64,000 bases of DNA from Streptococcus constellatus subsp. constellatus (lineage in GTDB: Bacteria > Bacillota > Bacilli > Lactobacillales > Streptococcaceae), in NCBI RefSeq assembly GCF_023167545.1, contig NZ_AP014647.1, positions 930,001 through 994,000 on the forward strand, written 5' to 3'. Below, in pieces: positions 7,872 through 16,592 of this stretch. Position numbers and translations under genes: made by a program. Below the pieces are notes generated by a model. It had not been told where the DNA came from. It was given only the letters and a program-made list of their open reading frames with translations, and did not search any database. Numbering within the stretch: the first letter of the stretch is position 1; the number at the start of each line of letters is the position of its first letter.

Positions 7872-8936
7872 TTATTTTCCTCCCTTGACTTTTGCTTGTT
7901 TTCTTGGTTTGATAAAGTGTTCAATGATATAATGAATACTTACGAAGAAAATAATAGACGCTGTTACAATATTTACCAACTCAGCCGGAATCGTTGCGGT
8001 ATTCATACCTGGAGCACCGACTTGGAGCACTGCAAATAAGAAGGCTGCAAATGGAATACCAATTGGTGAATTGCTAGCTAATAAACTAACGGCCATACCA
8101 TTAAATCCAACAGCAAGAGAACTTCCTTGTACATAGATGTTTTGGAATGTTCCTAGTCCTTCGACAACACCTCCGACACCAGCAAGCGCGCCTGAGATAA
8201 TCATTGAAAGAATAATCGTTCTTTTAGCAGACATCCCTGCATACTCACTCGCATTTGGGTTTAGTCCGACAGAGCGGATTTCAAAGCCAAGTGTTGTTTT
8301 TTTCAACATAAACCAGATAAGAACAACTGCAATGATTGCAAAGAAGATTCCGATGTTCATCCGTGAATTGTTTGTCAACGCTCGCAACCACTCTGTTTGA
8401 TAGGTTGCATTTGCTCCAACTTTAATACTTGAATCAATACTTTGCATGACACTCTTGGGGAAACTATGAATCATTGCATTTCCAACATAAAGAACAATGT
8501 AGTTCATCATGATCGTTACAATAACTTCACTCGTTCCTAAGTAAGCACGAAGAATACCAGGAATTGCTCCAATAATCCCACCGGCTACTGCTGCAATAAC
8601 AACTGTCGCAAGAATCATAATCGGACGTGGAAGGTTCGGAAACGAAAGTGCAAACCACCCACTTAAAATCCAACCTGCTAAGGCTTGTCCTGGTAAACCG
8701 ACATTAAAGAAACCAGCTCGGCTTGCCACTGCAAATCCAAGAGCAATTAAAATAAGTGGACCCATTGCACGGAAAATTTCTCCAATATTGCGAACGGTAC
8801 CAAAGGCTGCTTTGAACAATTCTTCGTAGCCCCAAATAGCATCATATCCAAAAATCCACATGACAATGGCACCTAGCAAAATCCCAAGAACAACGGAAAT
8901 CAAAGGCACTGCAATTTGCTGTGTTTTCTTAGTCAT
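7872..8936 (-). CDS. nupP: Nucleoside ABC transporter permease (NupP/YufP type)
   Basis: Second permease of the nucleoside importer, about 354 residues with a long N-terminal helix and 9-10 membrane segments. Family features: FFNVGLPGQALAGWILSGW, GTSEVIVTIMMNYIVLY and EIRSVGLNPNASEYAGM (coupling helix). The ATG at 8936 overlaps the end of the ATPase gene by 8 bases and has a GGGAGAT site; the longer open frame to 8963 has no such support. Translational coupling on both sides fits assembly of one complex. Confidence 0.92.
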   Translation of the reverse strand: MTKKTQQIAVPLISVVLGILLGAIVMWIFGYDAIWGYEELFKAAFGTVRNIGEIFRAMGPLILIALGFAVASRAGFFNVGLPGQALAGWILSGWFALSFPNLPRPIMILATVVIAAVAGGIIGAIPGILRAYLGTSEVIVTIMMNYIVLYVGNAMIHSFPKSVMQSIDSSIKVGANATYQTEWLRALTNNSRMNIGIFFAIIAVVLIWFMLKKTTLGFEIRSVGLNPNASEYAGMSAKRTIILSMIISGALAGVGGVVEGLGTFQNIYVQGSSLAVGFNGMAVSLLASNSPIGIPFAAFLFAVLQVGAPGMNTATIPAELVNIVTASIIFFVSIHYIIEHFIKPRKQAKVKGGK

Positions 8937-10464
8937 TTGAATCTCCCTTCTTAATTTCACCACCAGCCATCAAGATACCTAACTCTTGCTTATTGGTTTC
9001 AGCAGGGGTTACAATGCCTTGAATTTTACCATCATGGATAACAGCAATACGATCTGAAACATTCAAAATTTCATCCAATTCAAAGCTGACAACAAGTACA
9101 GCTTTCCCCTTGTCGCGTTCTTCAATCAAACGTTTGTGAATATATTCAATCGCTCCAACATCAAGTCCACGAGTTGGTTGACTAACGATTAAAAGATCTG
9201 GATTACGATCGATTTCACGAGCAATAATCGCTTTTTGCTGATTTCCTCCTGAAAGTGCAGATGCTGGAACAGTTTCACTTGCAGCACGAACATCAAATTC
9301 CTCCATTAATTTGCGTGCATAAGAAGTGATATTATTATAATTTAAGATACCATTTTTGCTTAATGGCTCCTTGTAATAAGTTTGCAAAGCCATATTTTCA
9401 GACAGCATCATCTCCAGTACTAAGCCATCACGATGCCGATCTTCAGGAACGTGGCTGACTTGCATTTCGGTAATCTTCCTTGGAGATAGACCAACGACTT
9501 CTTCGCCTTTTATAGTAATACTTCCTGATTTTACTTTCCGAAGGCCTGTGATTGCTTGAATTAGCTCACTTTGTCCATTTCCATCAATCCCAGCAATTCC
9601 GACAATTTCACCAGCTCGCACATCCAAAGACAAATTTTTAACAGCAGGCACACCACGATTTTCATTAACGATCAAATCTTTAATGGATAGAATAACTTCC
9701 TTAGGGTCTGATGCTATTTTTTCTGTCGTAAAGGATACCGAACGCCCAACCATCATTTCAGCAAGATCTTTATTCGTTGCTCCACCAATCTCAACAGTTT
9801 GAATACTTTTACCACGACGGATAACGGTGACACGATCTGAAACAGCACGAATTTCATCCAATTTGTGCGTAATCAAAATGATGGATTTTCCTTCCTTAAC
9901 TAGATTTTTCATGATATGCTCTAGTTCTTCAATTTCTGAAGGAGTTAATACTGCGGTTGGTTCGTCAAAAATCAGGATATCAGCGCCACGATACAAGGTC
10001 TTTAAGATTTCAACACGCTGTTGCGCACCAACTGAAATATCTTCGACTTTTGCTGTAGGATCTACAGCAAGACCATATTTTTCAGATAGCTCCGTGATAT
10101 CTTTAATTGCTTTCCTAATGTCTAAAACACCATTTTTCGTCGTTTCACTCCCCAAAATAATGTTTTCAGCAACCGTAAAAGCCTCTACCAACATAAAATG
10201 TTGGTGAACCATTCCGATTCCTAAAGATGCTGATTTTGATGGAGAATCGATTGTTACTGACTTTCCATTCACAGTAATCTCACCACTTGTTGGCTCAAGC
10301 AAGCCCGCCAACATATTCATCAGAGTGGACTTCCCCGCTCCATTTTCTCCTAAAAGTGCATGAATTTCACCACGTCTTAGATTAAGGTTAATTTTGTCAT
10401 TTGCGACAAATTCACCAAAAATCTTGGTTATTTCATGCATTTCAATGACATTTTCATGTGCCAT
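8929..10464 (-). CDS. nupO: Nucleoside ABC transporter ATP-binding protein (two NBDs, NupO/YufO type)
   Basis: A 511-residue tandem-NBD ATPase of the sugar/nucleoside (RbsA-like) class. NBD1 is complete: Walker A GENGAGKST near residue 39, signature ISVGAQQRVE, Walker B LIFDEPTAVL. NBD2 carries the changed motifs usual for this subfamily: a Walker A-like GIDGNGQSE without the usual Lys-Ser/Thr, LSGGNQQKAIIAREI, and LIVSQPTRGLD, where the Asp-Glu pair of Walker B is replaced. Only one site is therefore likely to hydrolyse ATP. It follows the BMP lipoprotein gene after a terminator-like hairpin, so its level may be set below that of the lipoprotein. Confidence 0.93.
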   Translation of the reverse strand: MAHENVIEMHEITKIFGEFVANDKINLNLRRGEIHALLGENGAGKSTLMNMLAGLLEPTSGEITVNGKSVTIDSPSKSASLGIGMVHQHFMLVEAFTVAENIILGSETTKNGVLDIRKAIKDITELSEKYGLAVDPTAKVEDISVGAQQRVEILKTLYRGADILIFDEPTAVLTPSEIEELEHIMKNLVKEGKSIILITHKLDEIRAVSDRVTVIRRGKSIQTVEIGGATNKDLAEMMVGRSVSFTTEKIASDPKEVILSIKDLIVNENRGVPAVKNLSLDVRAGEIVGIAGIDGNGQSELIQAITGLRKVKSGSITIKGEEVVGLSPRKITEMQVSHVPEDRHRDGLVLEMMLSENMALQTYYKEPLSKNGILNYNNITSYARKLMEEFDVRAASETVPASALSGGNQQKAIIAREIDRNPDLLIVSQPTRGLDVGAIEYIHKRLIEERDKGKAVLVVSFELDEILNVSDRIAVIHDGKIQGIVTPAETNKQELGILMAGGEIKKGDSND

Positions 10465-10552
10465 ATGATTAAATTCCTTTCAGAAATTATTTTATTTCAG
10501 TAAAACTCACTAAAAGATTAGCCAGCTTTACTGAGACAAAAGCTGTCTCAAT

Positions 10553-10587
10553 CTCAAAAAAGCGACCCACGAAGGTCGCTTCTTGAG
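10553..10587 (-). terminator. Attenuating terminator between the BMP lipoprotein and ATPase genes
   Basis: AAGCGACC (10560-10567) pairs with GGTCGCTT (10574-10581), extended by CTCAA / TTGAG outside it. T residues follow in the minus-strand direction. A second small hairpin (TGAGACA / TGTCTCA, 10532-10550) follows. Being within the operon, it may let more mRNA for the binding protein than for the transporter accumulate. Confidence 0.75.
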
Positions 10588-10594
10588 TGTCAGA

Positions 10595-11653
10595 TTACTT
10601 ATCTGTAGGAACTTTAATACTTCCATCAAGGATTTTTGCTTTTGCATCTTCTACTGCTTTTTTAGCTTCAGCAGACAAATTCTTAGTTGTTAAATCTACA
10701 CCTTTATCTTTCAAACCATAAGTTGTAGTTTTACCTCCAGGGAACTTCCCTTTTGCTGTTTTGTTAGCAATATCTTTTACAGTACCACCAACTTGTTTCA
10801 GAGTAGAAGCTAAAACAAAATTAGATTCTTTGCCATCTTTAGATTTGTATTTACCTTCTTCGTTTTGGTCACGGTCAACACCAATAACCCAAACTTTTTC
10901 AGATTCATTTCTAGTTTCATTGATGGATTTTGCTTCGTTGAATACACCTGCACCAGTACCACCGGCTACCTGGTAAACAATATCTGCACCAGCTGCATAT
11001 TGAGCAGCTGCAATGGTTTTACCTTTTGCTGCATCACTAAAGCTTTCCGCATATTTCACATCAATCTTAATAGATGGATCAACAGATTTCACACCTGCTT
11101 CAAAACCTTTTTCAAAGCGAGTCAAAACAGCACCTTTAATACCACCAACAAAGCCAATTTTCTTGGTTTTAGTTGTTTTTGCTGCAGCCACACCTGCAAG
11201 GTAAGCAGCTTCATTATCAGCAAATAAAGCAGAAGCTACGTTCTTATGACCTTTAATCTCATCATCAATGATAACATAGTTCGTATCAGAATGATCCTTT
11301 GCTGCTGCTTCTACAGCGTTACGAAGAGCAAAACCAATACCAAAGACCAACTTGTAATTACCAGAAGCTGCCTGCTCAAGGTTAGTAGCATATTCTGATT
11401 CATTAGTAGATTGAAAATAAGTGAAGCCATGGTCTTTTGTCAAACCATTTTCTTTACCCCAAGCTTGCAAACCTTCCCAAGCTGATTGGTTAAACGATTT
11501 ATCATCTACACCACCTGTATCTGTTACAATTGCAGCTTTCAAATCTGTCTTTGCATCTTTATTGCTTGATTTAGATGCACGGTTACCACATGCAGCAAGT
11601 CCGATTGCTGCGACAGCTACTAGACCAAGGCCTAGCCATTGTTTCTTGTTCAT
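10595..11653 (-). CDS. BMP-family nucleoside-binding lipoprotein
   Basis: A 352-residue secreted lipoprotein (Med/BMP, PnrA-like). The signal peptide ends in the lipobox GLAAC with Cys22 as the lipidation site. The mature domain shows the family pattern: AAIVTDTGGVDDKSFNQSAWEGL, later GIGFALRNAVEAAA and GVDRDQNEEGKY. Homologues (TmpC/PnrA, BmpA) bind purine and other nucleosides, and this one is followed by a matching ATPase and two permeases. The start is the ATG at 11653 with a GGAGG site; the open frame extends to 11692 without a ribosome site. Confidence 0.93.
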   Translation of the reverse strand: MNKKQWLGLGLVAVAAIGLAACGNRASKSSNKDAKTDLKAAIVTDTGGVDDKSFNQSAWEGLQAWGKENGLTKDHGFTYFQSTNESEYATNLEQAASGNYKLVFGIGFALRNAVEAAAKDHSDTNYVIIDDEIKGHKNVASALFADNEAAYLAGVAAAKTTKTKKIGFVGGIKGAVLTRFEKGFEAGVKSVDPSIKIDVKYAESFSDAAKGKTIAAAQYAAGADIVYQVAGGTGAGVFNEAKSINETRNESEKVWVIGVDRDQNEEGKYKSKDGKESNFVLASTLKQVGGTVKDIANKTAKGKFPGGKTTTYGLKDKGVDLTTKNLSAEAKKAVEDAKAKILDGSIKVPTDK

Positions 11654-11725
11654 CTCTGAACCTCCTAAATAAGATGTGCAACAAAGTTGCAAAATTAACT
11701 TTGGTCAAATGACCATTTTTACCAA

Positions 11726-12115
11726 CTACTCCAAGTTAGTAAAAGAATACGGAAGTAATTCCCTGACCGTCATCACGACCGTCGATTTATCTTTGGCAAC
11801 AAGTGTTACCTTTAAATTCTGCGGAAAAAATTCTGCCATTACTTGACGACAAGCTCCACACGGAGAAACGGGCTTTTGAGTTTCACCATAAACGATTAAT
11901 TCCTCAAACTCCGTAACACCTTCTGAAATAGCCTTAAATATGGCTGTCCGCTCACCGCAGTTCGTCAGACCAAAACTAGCATTTTCAATGTTTACACCTG
12001 TAAAAATCTGATCATTTTTAGCTACTAGTACAGCGCCAATCGGAAAATGAGAATAAGGAACGTAAGCTTTTTTACTTGTCTCAATCGCTAGATCAATCAA
12101 CTCAGTAGTCGCCAC
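11726..12115 (-). CDS. cdd: Cytidine deaminase
   Basis: A 129-residue homotetrameric-type cytidine deaminase converting (deoxy)cytidine to (deoxy)uridine. Zinc ligands and the catalytic Glu are visible: [11 protein letters not shown] and [13 protein letters not shown]. The substrate-binding [11 protein letters not shown] and NIENASFG segments are intact. The gene overlaps deoC by 14 bases. In this operon it supplies uridine or deoxyuridine to the downstream-acting phosphorylase. Confidence 0.96.
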   Translation of the reverse strand: MATTELIDLAIETSKKAYVPYSHFPIGAVLVAKNDQIFTGVNIENASFGLTNCGERTAIFKAISEGVTEFEELIVYGETQKPVSPCGACRQVMAEFFPQNLKVTLVAKDKSTVVMTVRELLPYSFTNLE

Positions 12116-12764
12116 TAGCTTTTTCTCCTTTCATAATGGCTACACCAGAAGAAGCTCCGATACGCGTTGCGCCTGCTTCAATAAATGCAACTGCATCTTC
12201 ATACGAACGAGCCCCACCTGAAGCTTTAACACCCATATCTGGACCCACTGTCTTTCTCATCAATGCTACATCATGAACAGTAGCTCCACCTGTTGAAAAT
12301 CCAGTTGAAGTTTTTACAAAGTCTGCACCAGCTTTTTGGGCTAACTGACACGCTACAACTTTTTCTTCATCAGTTAACAAACAAGTTTCGATAATTACTT
12401 TTACAAGTGTGTCACCGCTTGCTTCCACAACAGCAGCAATATCTTCTTCTACCAACACCAGATTTTGAGATTTCAAAGCACCAATATTGATAACCATGTC
12501 TACTTCGTCTGCTCCGTTCTTAATGGCATCTTTTGCCTCAAAAGCTTTTACAGCAGGTGTATTTGCACCCAAAGGGAAACCAATAACAGTACAAACCTTA
12601 ACATCTGTATCTCGTAATCCTTCTGCTGCAAAACTGACCCATGTTGGATTAACACAAACACTTGCAAAATCATATTCTCTTGCTTCTTCAATCAATTTTT
12701 CAATTTGCTCTTGGTGAGCATCTGGCTTTAAAAGCGTATGATCTATATATTTATTTAACTTCAT
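12102..12764 (-). CDS. deoC: Deoxyribose-phosphate aldolase
   Basis: A 220-residue class I aldolase splitting 2-deoxyribose 5-phosphate into glyceraldehyde 3-phosphate and acetaldehyde. The Schiff-base lysine lies in [15 protein letters not shown], and the second essential lysine in [14 protein letters not shown]. It lies 18 bases after pdp and overlaps cdd. Together the enzymes turn pyrimidine nucleosides into glycolytic intermediates. Confidence 0.97.
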   Translation of the reverse strand: MKLNKYIDHTLLKPDAHQEQIEKLIEEAREYDFASVCVNPTWVSFAAEGLRDTDVKVCTVIGFPLGANTPAVKAFEAKDAIKNGADEVDMVINIGALKSQNLVLVEEDIAAVVEASGDTLVKVIIETCLLTDEEKVVACQLAQKAGADFVKTSTGFSTGGATVHDVALMRKTVGPDMGVKASGGARSYEDAVAFIEAGATRIGASSGVAIMKGEKASGDY

Positions 12765-12782
12765 TTTCGGTTCTCCTGTAAG

Positions 12783-14060
12783 TTAAGCGATTACTTCAAT
12801 AATCTCTTGAACTTTTTTCGGCTCATTACTCATTTTAACATTTTTTTTGAATTCTGTAACTAGTTCTTGTGAAATTTTTTCATTTGCATAAATTTTTGCG
12901 ACAATTTCATCGATTTTGACCGGTTCTCCGACTTTCTTTTCAAAAACAATTCCTGTTTCAAAGTCTAATGCATCAGATTTCACAGCTCGACCTGCGCCCA
13001 GCCGCATAGCAAATAAACCAAACTCCATTGCTGGCAATTCAGAAATATAACCCGCTTCATCTGCAGTCACTTCTACAACGTATTTTGCTGATGAAGGGCG
13101 GTACAAATCTTCTAAATCGCCACCTTGTGCAACAACCATGGCTTCAAATTTTTGCAGTGCCGATCCATCAAATAGATGTTCCCGCACTTCTTTTACAGTT
13201 TTTTCAACATTTGCTAAGCCAAGCATGATTTGGCCTAATTCACAAATAAATTCTGTTACATCTTCTCGTCCTTTTCCTTGCAGGATATCCAAAGCTTCAA
13301 GGATTTCCAAACGATTACCAATGCTAGTTCCCAGAGGTTGGCTCATATCAGTAATAACTGCTGTCGTCCTACGCCCAACTGCTTTTCCTAAATCAACCAT
13401 AGTACGAGCTAGAGCACGCGCATCTTCTAGATTTTTCATAAATGCACCCTCGCCAACTGTCACGTCTAACAAAATGCTATCCGCACCAGCTGCAATTTTC
13501 TTGCTCATAACAGAACTTGCAATCAGAGGGATCGTATCGACGGTCGCCGTCACATCACGCAAAGCATAAAGTAACTTATCAGCTTTCACCAACTGATTTG
13601 ACTGACCAATAACGGACAATCCGATATCCTGCACTTGTTTAATAAATTCTTCTTGGCTGCGCTCAATCTGAAATCCTTTAATGGATTCTAGTTTATCAAG
13701 TGTTCCTCCTGTATGACCGAGTCCACGACCACTCATTTTAGCAACAGGCACGCCAAAACTAGCCACCAATGGTACTAACACCAGTGTCACTTTGTCACCT
13801 ACACCTCCGGTCGAATGTTTATCAACCTTGATTCCAGAAATAGCTGACAAATCAATTTGCTGACCTGTGCCTACCATGGTCATCGTCAAATCAGAAATCT
13901 CGCGAGTACTCATGCCTTTAAAATATACTGCCATTGCAAAAGCCGACATCTGATAATCGGGCACGGTTCCGGCAACATATCCTTCGATTAACCACTTAAT
14001 TTCATCGCTGGTTAATTCTAAGCCATCCCGCTTTTTCTGAATAACATCAACTGTTCTCAT
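12783..14060 (-). CDS. pdp: Pyrimidine-nucleoside phosphorylase
   Basis: A 425-residue phosphorylase of the thymidine/pyrimidine family that splits uridine, thymidine or deoxyuridine with phosphate. The family signature KMSGRGLGHTGGTLDKLESI is around residue 110, preceded by the phosphate-binding KHSTGGVGDKVTL. The alpha helical domain, alpha/beta domain and small C-terminal domain are all present by length. The start overlaps the methyltransferase stop by four bases (ATGA). Streptococcal pdp enzymes usually take both uridine and thymidine; which holds here is not visible. Confidence 0.95.
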   Translation of the reverse strand: MRTVDVIQKKRDGLELTSDEIKWLIEGYVAGTVPDYQMSAFAMAVYFKGMSTREISDLTMTMVGTGQQIDLSAISGIKVDKHSTGGVGDKVTLVLVPLVASFGVPVAKMSGRGLGHTGGTLDKLESIKGFQIERSQEEFIKQVQDIGLSVIGQSNQLVKADKLLYALRDVTATVDTIPLIASSVMSKKIAAGADSILLDVTVGEGAFMKNLEDARALARTMVDLGKAVGRRTTAVITDMSQPLGTSIGNRLEILEALDILQGKGREDVTEFICELGQIMLGLANVEKTVKEVREHLFDGSALQKFEAMVVAQGGDLEDLYRPSSAKYVVEVTADEAGYISELPAMEFGLFAMRLGAGRAVKSDALDFETGIVFEKKVGEPVKIDEIVAKIYANEKISQELVTEFKKNVKMSNEPKKVQEIIEVIA

Positions 14061-14650
14061 ATTTCCTTCCTACTTCTAAGGATATAATATCCCTTATCTT
14101 TTTTTAAAATTTCGCAATTTCCAAATACTTCTTCCATCTTAGCTTTTGCACTTGGCGCTCCCTGTTTTTTTTGAATAACAATCGTCAAGTCGCCTCCGTC
14201 TAGTAAGTGCGCATGGCTTCCTGCAATCACCTCATGAACAATCTGTTTCCCAGCTCGAATCGGTGGATTGCTGATAATATGATGAAATCTCCCTTCTACA
14301 TTTTGATAAATATTAGATTGAAAAATCGTAGCTAGAACTTGATTACGATCAGCATTTTGGCGAGCTAAATCAAGAGCACGCTGATTTATATCAACAAGGG
14401 TCGCCTTGACTTCTTTAGCCTTGACTAAAGTAAGTCCTAATGTTCCATAGCCACAACCAACATCTAATACGCTTTCTTGCTTATGAAAATCAAGACACTT
14501 TAAAAGCGTTTGACTTCCATAATCAATCATTTTCTTACTAAAGACGCCGGCGTCAGTCAAGAAAGTCATATTTTGCCCCAGAAGTTGAACGTTCAGTTCG
14601 TGAATATCATGTTCTGCATCTGGATTTTCTGCGAAATACATTTTAGTCAT
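14057..14650 (-). CDS. Class I SAM-dependent methyltransferase (RsmC-like)
   Basis: A 197-residue Rossmann-fold methyltransferase. SAM motif I is VLDVGCGYGTLGLTL, and the NPPIRAGK motif marks an N-methyltransferase acting on guanine or adenine bases of RNA, as in RsmC/RlmG. It heads the nucleoside operon in streptococci although its substrate is probably rRNA. No ribosome site precedes the ATG at 14650, and the predicted transcription start coincides with it. An in-frame ATG three codons later is also possible. Confidence 0.85.
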   Translation of the reverse strand: MTKMYFAENPDAEHDIHELNVQLLGQNMTFLTDAGVFSKKMIDYGSQTLLKCLDFHKQESVLDVGCGYGTLGLTLVKAKEVKATLVDINQRALDLARQNADRNQVLATIFQSNIYQNVEGRFHHIISNPPIRAGKQIVHEVIAGSHAHLLDGGDLTIVIQKKQGAPSAKAKMEEVFGNCEILKKDKGYYILRSRKEI

Positions 14651-14656
14651 AAAACT

Positions 14657-14719
14657 ATTTTAACATAAAGACCTTTTATTTGTAAACCGTTTACAATTTG
14701 TTTAAAATTATGATATACT
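14657..14719. promoter_or_regulatory. Back-to-back promoters sharing one palindrome (nucleoside operon / coaA)
   Basis: The palindrome TGTAAACCGTTTACA (14681-14695) gives TTTACA on each strand. Rightward: TTTACA 14690-14695, 18 bases, TATACT 14714-14719, towards coaA. Leftward: TTTACA (14686-14681), 18 bases, TAAAAT (14662-14657), towards the methyltransferase gene. The two promoters are mirror images. The palindrome resembles a cre or LacI-family operator with one extra central base, so one protein could shut off both. Confidence 0.65.
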
Positions 14720-14745
14720 AATGGTCATATTAATAGGAGTCCTCT

Positions 14746-15666
14746 ATGAATAACGAATTTATCCATTTTGAAAAAATTAGTCGAAAAACTTGGCAAAACT
14801 TACATCGCAAAACAACTCCGCCTTTAACACAAAAAGAGCTAAATTCCATCAAAAGTTTCAATGATAAGATTAGCCTTCAAGATGTAACAGATGTTTATCT
14901 TCCCTTGACCAATCTCATCCAAATTTATAAGCGCTCAAAAGAAGATTTAGCATTTTCAAAAGGTATTTTTTTACAGAAAGCTATCAAACGCCAACCGTTT
15001 ATTATCGGTGTCTCTGGCAGCGTTGCTGTTGGAAAATCTACTACCAGTCGGCTCTTGCAAATCCTTTTATCTAGAACATTTTCAAATGCTACTGTTGAAT
15101 TGGTGACGACGGACGGATTTCTTTATCCAAATGCTCACTTGCAGGAGCAAAATCTTCTCAAGCGCAAAGGCTTTCCAGAAAGCTATAATATGGGGCTCTT
15201 GCTTGACTTTTTGGACAATATCAAAAATGGAAAGGATTATCAAATTCCTGTTTATTCTCATGAAATTTATGATATTGTTCCAGACGAAAAACAGTATGTT
15301 ACAGCCGCAGATTTTGTCATCGTTGAAGGTATCAATGTTTTTCAAAATCCACAAAATGAACGTCTCTACATGACGGATTTCTTTGATTTTTCGATTTACG
15401 TGGATGCAGAAGTTGAAAATATCGAAACTTGGTATCTGGATCGTTTTAAAAAATTGCTCACTTTAGCAAAAGAAGAGCCAACTAACTATTATCATCCTTT
15501 CACTTCTCAGCCAGAAAACAAAGTTATGGAATTCGCTCAAAATGTCTGGAAGTCGATTAACCTTGTGAATTTGCAAGATTATATCGAACCCACACGCAAC
15601 CGAGCCGAAATTATTCTTCATAAAACAGCAAATCATGAAATTGATGAAATTTATCTTAAAAAATAA
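14746..15666 (+). CDS. coaA: Pantothenate kinase, type I
   Basis: A 306-residue type I pantothenate kinase, the first and rate-limiting step of coenzyme A synthesis. The P-loop is [15 protein letters not shown] near residue 90; family residues occur in [32 protein letters not shown] and [10 protein letters not shown]. The ATG has an AGGAG site. The promoter is shared back to back with the nucleoside operon. Confidence 0.97.
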   Translation: MNNEFIHFEKISRKTWQNLHRKTTPPLTQKELNSIKSFNDKISLQDVTDVYLPLTNLIQIYKRSKEDLAFSKGIFLQKAIKRQPFIIGVSGSVAVGKSTTSRLLQILLSRTFSNATVELVTTDGFLYPNAHLQEQNLLKRKGFPESYNMGLLLDFLDNIKNGKDYQIPVYSHEIYDIVPDEKQYVTAADFVIVEGINVFQNPQNERLYMTDFFDFSIYVDAEVENIETWYLDRFKKLLTLAKEEPTNYYHPFTSQPENKVMEFAQNVWKSINLVNLQDYIEPTRNRAEIILHKTANHEIDEIYLKK

Positions 15667-15672
15667 AAAGGC

Positions 15673-15701
15673 TTGTCAAATTTCAACTTTTCATATATAA
15701 T
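15673..15701 (+). promoter_or_regulatory. Promoter of rpsT
   Basis: TTGTCA (15673-15678), 17 bases, TATAAT (15696-15701), only a few bases after the coaA stop. This gives rpsT its own strong transcription start. Confidence 0.75.
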
Positions 15702-15734
15702 TAGATAGTTAGTATATCATTGGAGGTGAAAACA

Positions 15735-15971
15735 TTGGCAAATATTAAATCAGCTATCAAACGCGCTGAATTAAACGTTAAACAAAACGAAAAAAACTCA
15801 GCTCAAAAATCAGCTATGCGTTCTGCAATTAAAGCATTTGAAGCAAATCCTTCTGAAGAACTTTTCCGCGCTGCAAGCTCAGCTATCGATAAAGCAGAAA
15901 CTAAAGGTTTGATTCATAAAAACAAAGCGAGCCGCGATAAAGCACGTCTTGCTACAAAACTTGCAAAATAA
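15735..15971 (+). CDS. rpsT: 30S ribosomal protein S20
   Basis: 78 residues, strongly basic, binding 16S rRNA in the small subunit. The start is TTG at 15735 ([14 protein letters not shown]), placed 7 bases after a GGAGGTG site at 15722-15728. The in-frame GTG overlapping that site is not a plausible start. A TTG start for S20 is common in streptococci and in some bacteria is tied to autoregulation at initiation. Confidence 0.96.
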   Translation: MANIKSAIKRAELNVKQNEKNSAQKSAMRSAIKAFEANPSEELFRAASSAIDKAETKGLIHKNKASRDKARLATKLAK

Positions 15972-15983
15972 TCTGCATAACGT

Positions 15984-16012
15984 AAAAAAGAGCTCAGTGG
16001 AGCTTTTTTTGT
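15984..16012 (+). terminator. Terminator after rpsT
   Basis: AGCTC / GAGCT stem with a 4-base loop, extended by A-T pairs, followed by seven T residues shortly after the rpsT stop. Confidence 0.75.
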
Positions 16013-16035
16013 TGCTGAAAACAGAAAGGCTAGAT

Positions 16036-16545
16036 ATGAAAATTACAATCATTGGTTATTCTGGATCGGGAAAATCTACTTTAACGACCAAATTAGCCCA
16101 GTATTACTCTATTCCCAAATTGCATTTAGACACACTGCAGTTTCTACCCAATTGGGAAATGAGTGACCGCAGCTGGATGCAAGAGCAAGTTAAAGGATTT
16201 TTAGAAGCCAAAGAAAACTGGGTGATAGACGGAAACTACAGCTCCTGCTGCTATGAAGAGAGAATGAAACAAGCAGACCGAATTATTTTTTTAAATTTCT
16301 CACGTTGGAGTTGTCTTTTACGGGCTGCAAAGTGTTATTCCAAGAACAGAGGTAAGGTCAGAGACAGTATGGCACAAGACTGTCCTGAAAAGTTTGACTG
16401 GGAATTTATCCGCTGGATCTTACATGACGGACGAACTGCTAACATTCGGAAACGATATGAGAAACTTCAAAAAATGTATCCCTACAAATTTATAGTTCTT
16501 CATAACCAAAAAGAACTAGATAACTTTTTAGCGCAATTTTCATAA
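16036..16545 (+). CDS. P-loop nucleotide kinase-like protein (FlaR / DNA topology modulation-like)
   Basis: A 169-residue P-loop NTPase with Walker A GYSGSGKST at residues 7-15, the segment LHLDTLQFLPNW and the WVIDGNYSSCCYEERM region that define the adenylate-kinase-like family often annotated as DNA topology modulation protein. The Asp and Arg residues suggest a small-molecule phosphotransferase; the substrate is unknown. The frame is open from 15949, but the ATG at 16036 follows an AGAAAGG site and is taken as the start. Confidence 0.8.
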   Translation: MKITIIGYSGSGKSTLTTKLAQYYSIPKLHLDTLQFLPNWEMSDRSWMQEQVKGFLEAKENWVIDGNYSSCCYEERMKQADRIIFLNFSRWSCLLRAAKCYSKNRGKVRDSMAQDCPEKFDWEFIRWILHDGRTANIRKRYEKLQKMYPYKFIVLHNQKELDNFLAQFS

Positions 16546-16553
16546 ACATCAAA

Positions 16554-16592
16554 AGCTATATTCAGCTCAGTTATGAATATAGCTCTTGTTTT
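16554..16592 (+). terminator. Terminator of the P-loop kinase gene
   Basis: A perfect 11-bp stem (AGCTATATTCA 16554-16564 / TGAATATAGCT 16574-16584) followed by CTTGTTTTTT. Its loop and right arm overlap the end of the convergent peptidase gene. Confidence 0.8.
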
